From positions 1 through 14,861 of the forward strand of contig JACQMZ010000107.1 of NCBI GenBank assembly GCA_016203345.1: DNA of 14,861 bases. The letters run 5' to 3'. A program made the translations under genes and the position numbers. The notes below the pieces were generated by a model, which saw only the letters and a program-made list of their open reading frames with translations, did no database searches and was not told the origin of the DNA. Below are positions 13,948-14,861 of the stretch, one piece after another; positions within the stretch are counted from its first letter, which is position 1, and each line of letters begins with the position of its first letter. This stretch comes from Candidatus Woesearchaeota archaeon (GTDB lineage Archaea > Nanobdellota > Nanobdellia > Woesearchaeales > ARS49).

Positions 13948-14640
13948 ATGAAAGCAGTCATTCTCGCCGCAGGTAAAGGAACTCGTATGCTTCCTCTTAC
14001 TGAGAGTATGCCGAAAGTTCTTGTTCCTGTCAATGGACGGCCATTCTTGGCATATCTTATTGACAACCTTCGCAAGGCAGGATATGATGAGTTAGCTATT
14101 GTTGTCGGCTACAAGAAGGAGATGATTATTGACTTTTTGAAGCAGAACCACATCAAGGCAACGGTCATCACTCAACCGTCTCAGCTCGGTACTGGTCACG
14201 CAGTGCGAATGGCCATTCCTTTTGTGAAGCAGGACAATTTTGTGGTGGTGGGCGGTGATAACTTGTGGTCTGTGCGCGACTTGAAGGCCATGCAGAATGA
14301 CGACGAGTTTTGTTATATTGGCGTGAAGGACGTGCCGAATCCGGAAAAGTATGGGGCGTGCATCGTGAACGGCCATGACCTGATCGGTATTGTCGAAAAG
14401 CCAAAGCAGTTCGTCAGCAACACCGTAAATACTGGCTTGTTGAAATTGACTGCAGATATTTTTCCTGCGCTGAACGGGATTCCCAAGAGCGCAACTGGAG
14501 AGTATTACTTGACGGATGCAGTTACGGTTCTTGCCCAGCGTCACAAAGTGCGCGTAGTCAAGTTGCAAGATGATTGGTTGGATTTGGGCTGTCGGCAGGA
14601 TATTCCTGGTGCAGAAAGCAAGATTGGACAGTTGATGTGA
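13948..14640 (+). CDS. Sugar-phosphate nucleotidyltransferase (GlmU/RmlA-like)
   Basis: This 230-residue protein is a single NTP-transferase domain. It begins MKAVILAAGKGTRM, the nucleotide-binding signature, followed by MPKVLVPVNGRPF with the conserved Lys. QLGTGHAVRMAI near 88-99 and VVVGGDNLW near 107-115 (metal Asp) resemble GlmU-type uridylyltransferases; GEYYLTDAV and the terminal WLDLG fit the same superfamily. It would join an NTP to a sugar-1-phosphate (UTP with GlcNAc-1-P or glucose-1-P, or dTTP with glucose-1-P) for glycan or cell-envelope synthesis. The C-terminal left-handed beta-helix and acetyltransferase of bacterial GlmU are absent. The exact sugar and nucleotide cannot be read from the sequence. 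Confidence 0.9.
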   Translation: MKAVILAAGKGTRMLPLTESMPKVLVPVNGRPFLAYLIDNLRKAGYDELAIVVGYKKEMIIDFLKQNHIKATVITQPSQLGTGHAVRMAIPFVKQDNFVVVGGDNLWSVRDLKAMQNDDEFCYIGVKDVPNPEKYGACIVNGHDLIGIVEKPKQFVSNTVNTGLLKLTADIFPALNGIPKSATGEYYLTDAVTVLAQRHKVRVVKLQDDWLDLGCRQDIPGAESKIGQLM

Positions 14641-14656
14641 GTCTGAACGCACCAAA

Positions 14657-14666
14657 GCTTTTAAAC
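14657..14666 (+). promoter_or_regulatory. Candidate TATA box of the tRNA gene
   Basis: GCTTTTAAAC would start transcription near 14687, within hairpin E, giving a tRNA leader of about 40 bases. The T-rich run at 14671-14677 may end the upstream nucleotidyltransferase transcript. Confidence 0.4.
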
Positions 14667-14679
14667 CATACTCTTTTTA

Positions 14680-14726
14680 CAATTTTGCTGAATGAAGGTG
14701 CCTCCGCACCTGAATTCGCAAAATTG
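14680..14726. repeat. GA-apex hairpin element E, abutting the tRNA
   Basis: The stem CAATTTTGC (14680-14688) pairs with GCAAAATTG (14718-14726). A bulged T (14689) follows, then GAAT (14690-14693) with ATTC (14714-14717), then GA on both sides (14694-14695 and 14712-14713) and an extended apical stem AGGTGC with GCACCT (14696-14701, 14706-14711). The arms match element D except for the foot base pair, which is swapped G-C to C-G and so keeps pairing. The last base is also the first base of the tRNA. Confidence 0.7.
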
Positions 14727-14800
14727 GCGAGGTAGCTCAGCCTGGCTAGAGCGCGGGATTCATAACCCCGAGGTCGCGAGTTCAAATCTCGCTCTCGCCA
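14726..14800 (+). tRNA. tRNA with CAU anticodon (elongator Met, or Ile2)
   Basis: The cloverleaf is 75 bases long with no intron. The acceptor GGCGAGG pairs with TCTCGCC (one G-U), the D stem is GCTC/GAGC, the anticodon CAT is at 14761-14763, the T stem is GCGAG/CTCGC with loop TTCAAAT, the discriminator is A and CCA is not encoded. The first pair G1-C72 is unlike archaeal initiator tRNA (A1-U72), so this is an elongator Met tRNA or the Ile2 tRNA whose C34 is modified to agmatidine to read AUA. The anticodon stem has an A-C mismatch at 31-39 (14758 and 14766). It lies directly against hairpin E. Confidence 0.93.
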
Positions 14801-14861
14801 TGCCTAAAGTGCACAATCCCCGTTCGATCCGCGATCATGCAACCAATACAAAGAATGGAGA
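14800..14861 (+). CDS. Possible start of a protein gene overlapping the tRNA's last base (partial)
   Basis: An ATG formed by the tRNA discriminator A and the next two bases opens a frame that runs to the window end: MPKVHNPRSIRDHATNTKNG. It is rich in basic and polar residues and has no stop in 20 codons. No separate promoter or Shine-Dalgarno is visible, so it would need transcription through the tRNA. It may be chance, given how short it is. Confidence 0.3.
   Translation, partial: MPKVHNPRSIRDHATNTKNG

Overview
The window looks like a piece of an archaeal chromosome. Several genes have an AT-rich TATA box centred about 25 bases before the start codon, which implies leaderless transcripts. 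Others carry a strong Shine-Dalgarno sequence of the GGAGGTGA type. The tRNA gene does not encode CCA. The gene set includes a membrane pyrophosphatase, an archaeal-type VapB antitoxin and many proteins I cannot place in a family. A small-genome (DPANN-type, for example Woesearchaeota-like) lineage would fit, but that is inference from style; no marker gene here fixes the taxon.

Layout. Bases 1-183 hold the end of an unrecognised gene, followed by a free-standing LAGLIDADG homing endonuclease (215-1111, +). Its last codons overlap the end of a convergent proton-pumping pyrophosphatase gene, hppA (1097-3148, -). From about 3195 to 4036 there is no convincing gene. This stretch has a possible gene remnant (3392-3505) and, from about 3578 to 3950, a dense set of inverted repeats that could fold as one multi-branched RNA closed by a 7-bp long-range stem. 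Then come a stand-alone C39-like cysteine peptidase (4069-4530, +) and a 456-residue unknown protein (4651-6021, +).

A tight three-gene operon follows on the plus strand: a small coiled-coil protein (6237-6470), a zincin-like metalloprotease with HEIGH (6472-7254) and a 623-residue protein joining a Pol-beta-type nucleotidyltransferase fold to a HEPN-like segment with an RX4H motif (7265-9136). Next is a eukaryotic-like (Hanks) Ser/Thr kinase with a long coiled-coil N-terminus (9179-11497, +). It converges, with a 2-base gap, on a two-gene minus-strand operon: a 92-residue unknown protein (13159-12881) and a transglutaminase/papain-like Cys-His-Asp protein (12879-11500). A vapBC toxin-antitoxin pair (13869-13229, -) is divergent from a sugar-phosphate nucleotidyltransferase (13948-14640, +). 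A tRNA with a CAU anticodon (14726-14800) follows, and a reading frame beginning at its last base runs off the end.

The most unusual signal is non-coding. Five intergenic hairpins (about 3993, 4554, 6082, 6187 and 14680) share one design. Each has an 8- to 9-bp A/T-rich stem and an apex bounded by GA on both sides (GAGC-N2-3-GCGA in four). Three of them also share a bulged T followed by a GAAT/ATTC helix. Two copies more than 8 kb apart are nearly identical in their arms, with a compensating base-pair change at the foot.
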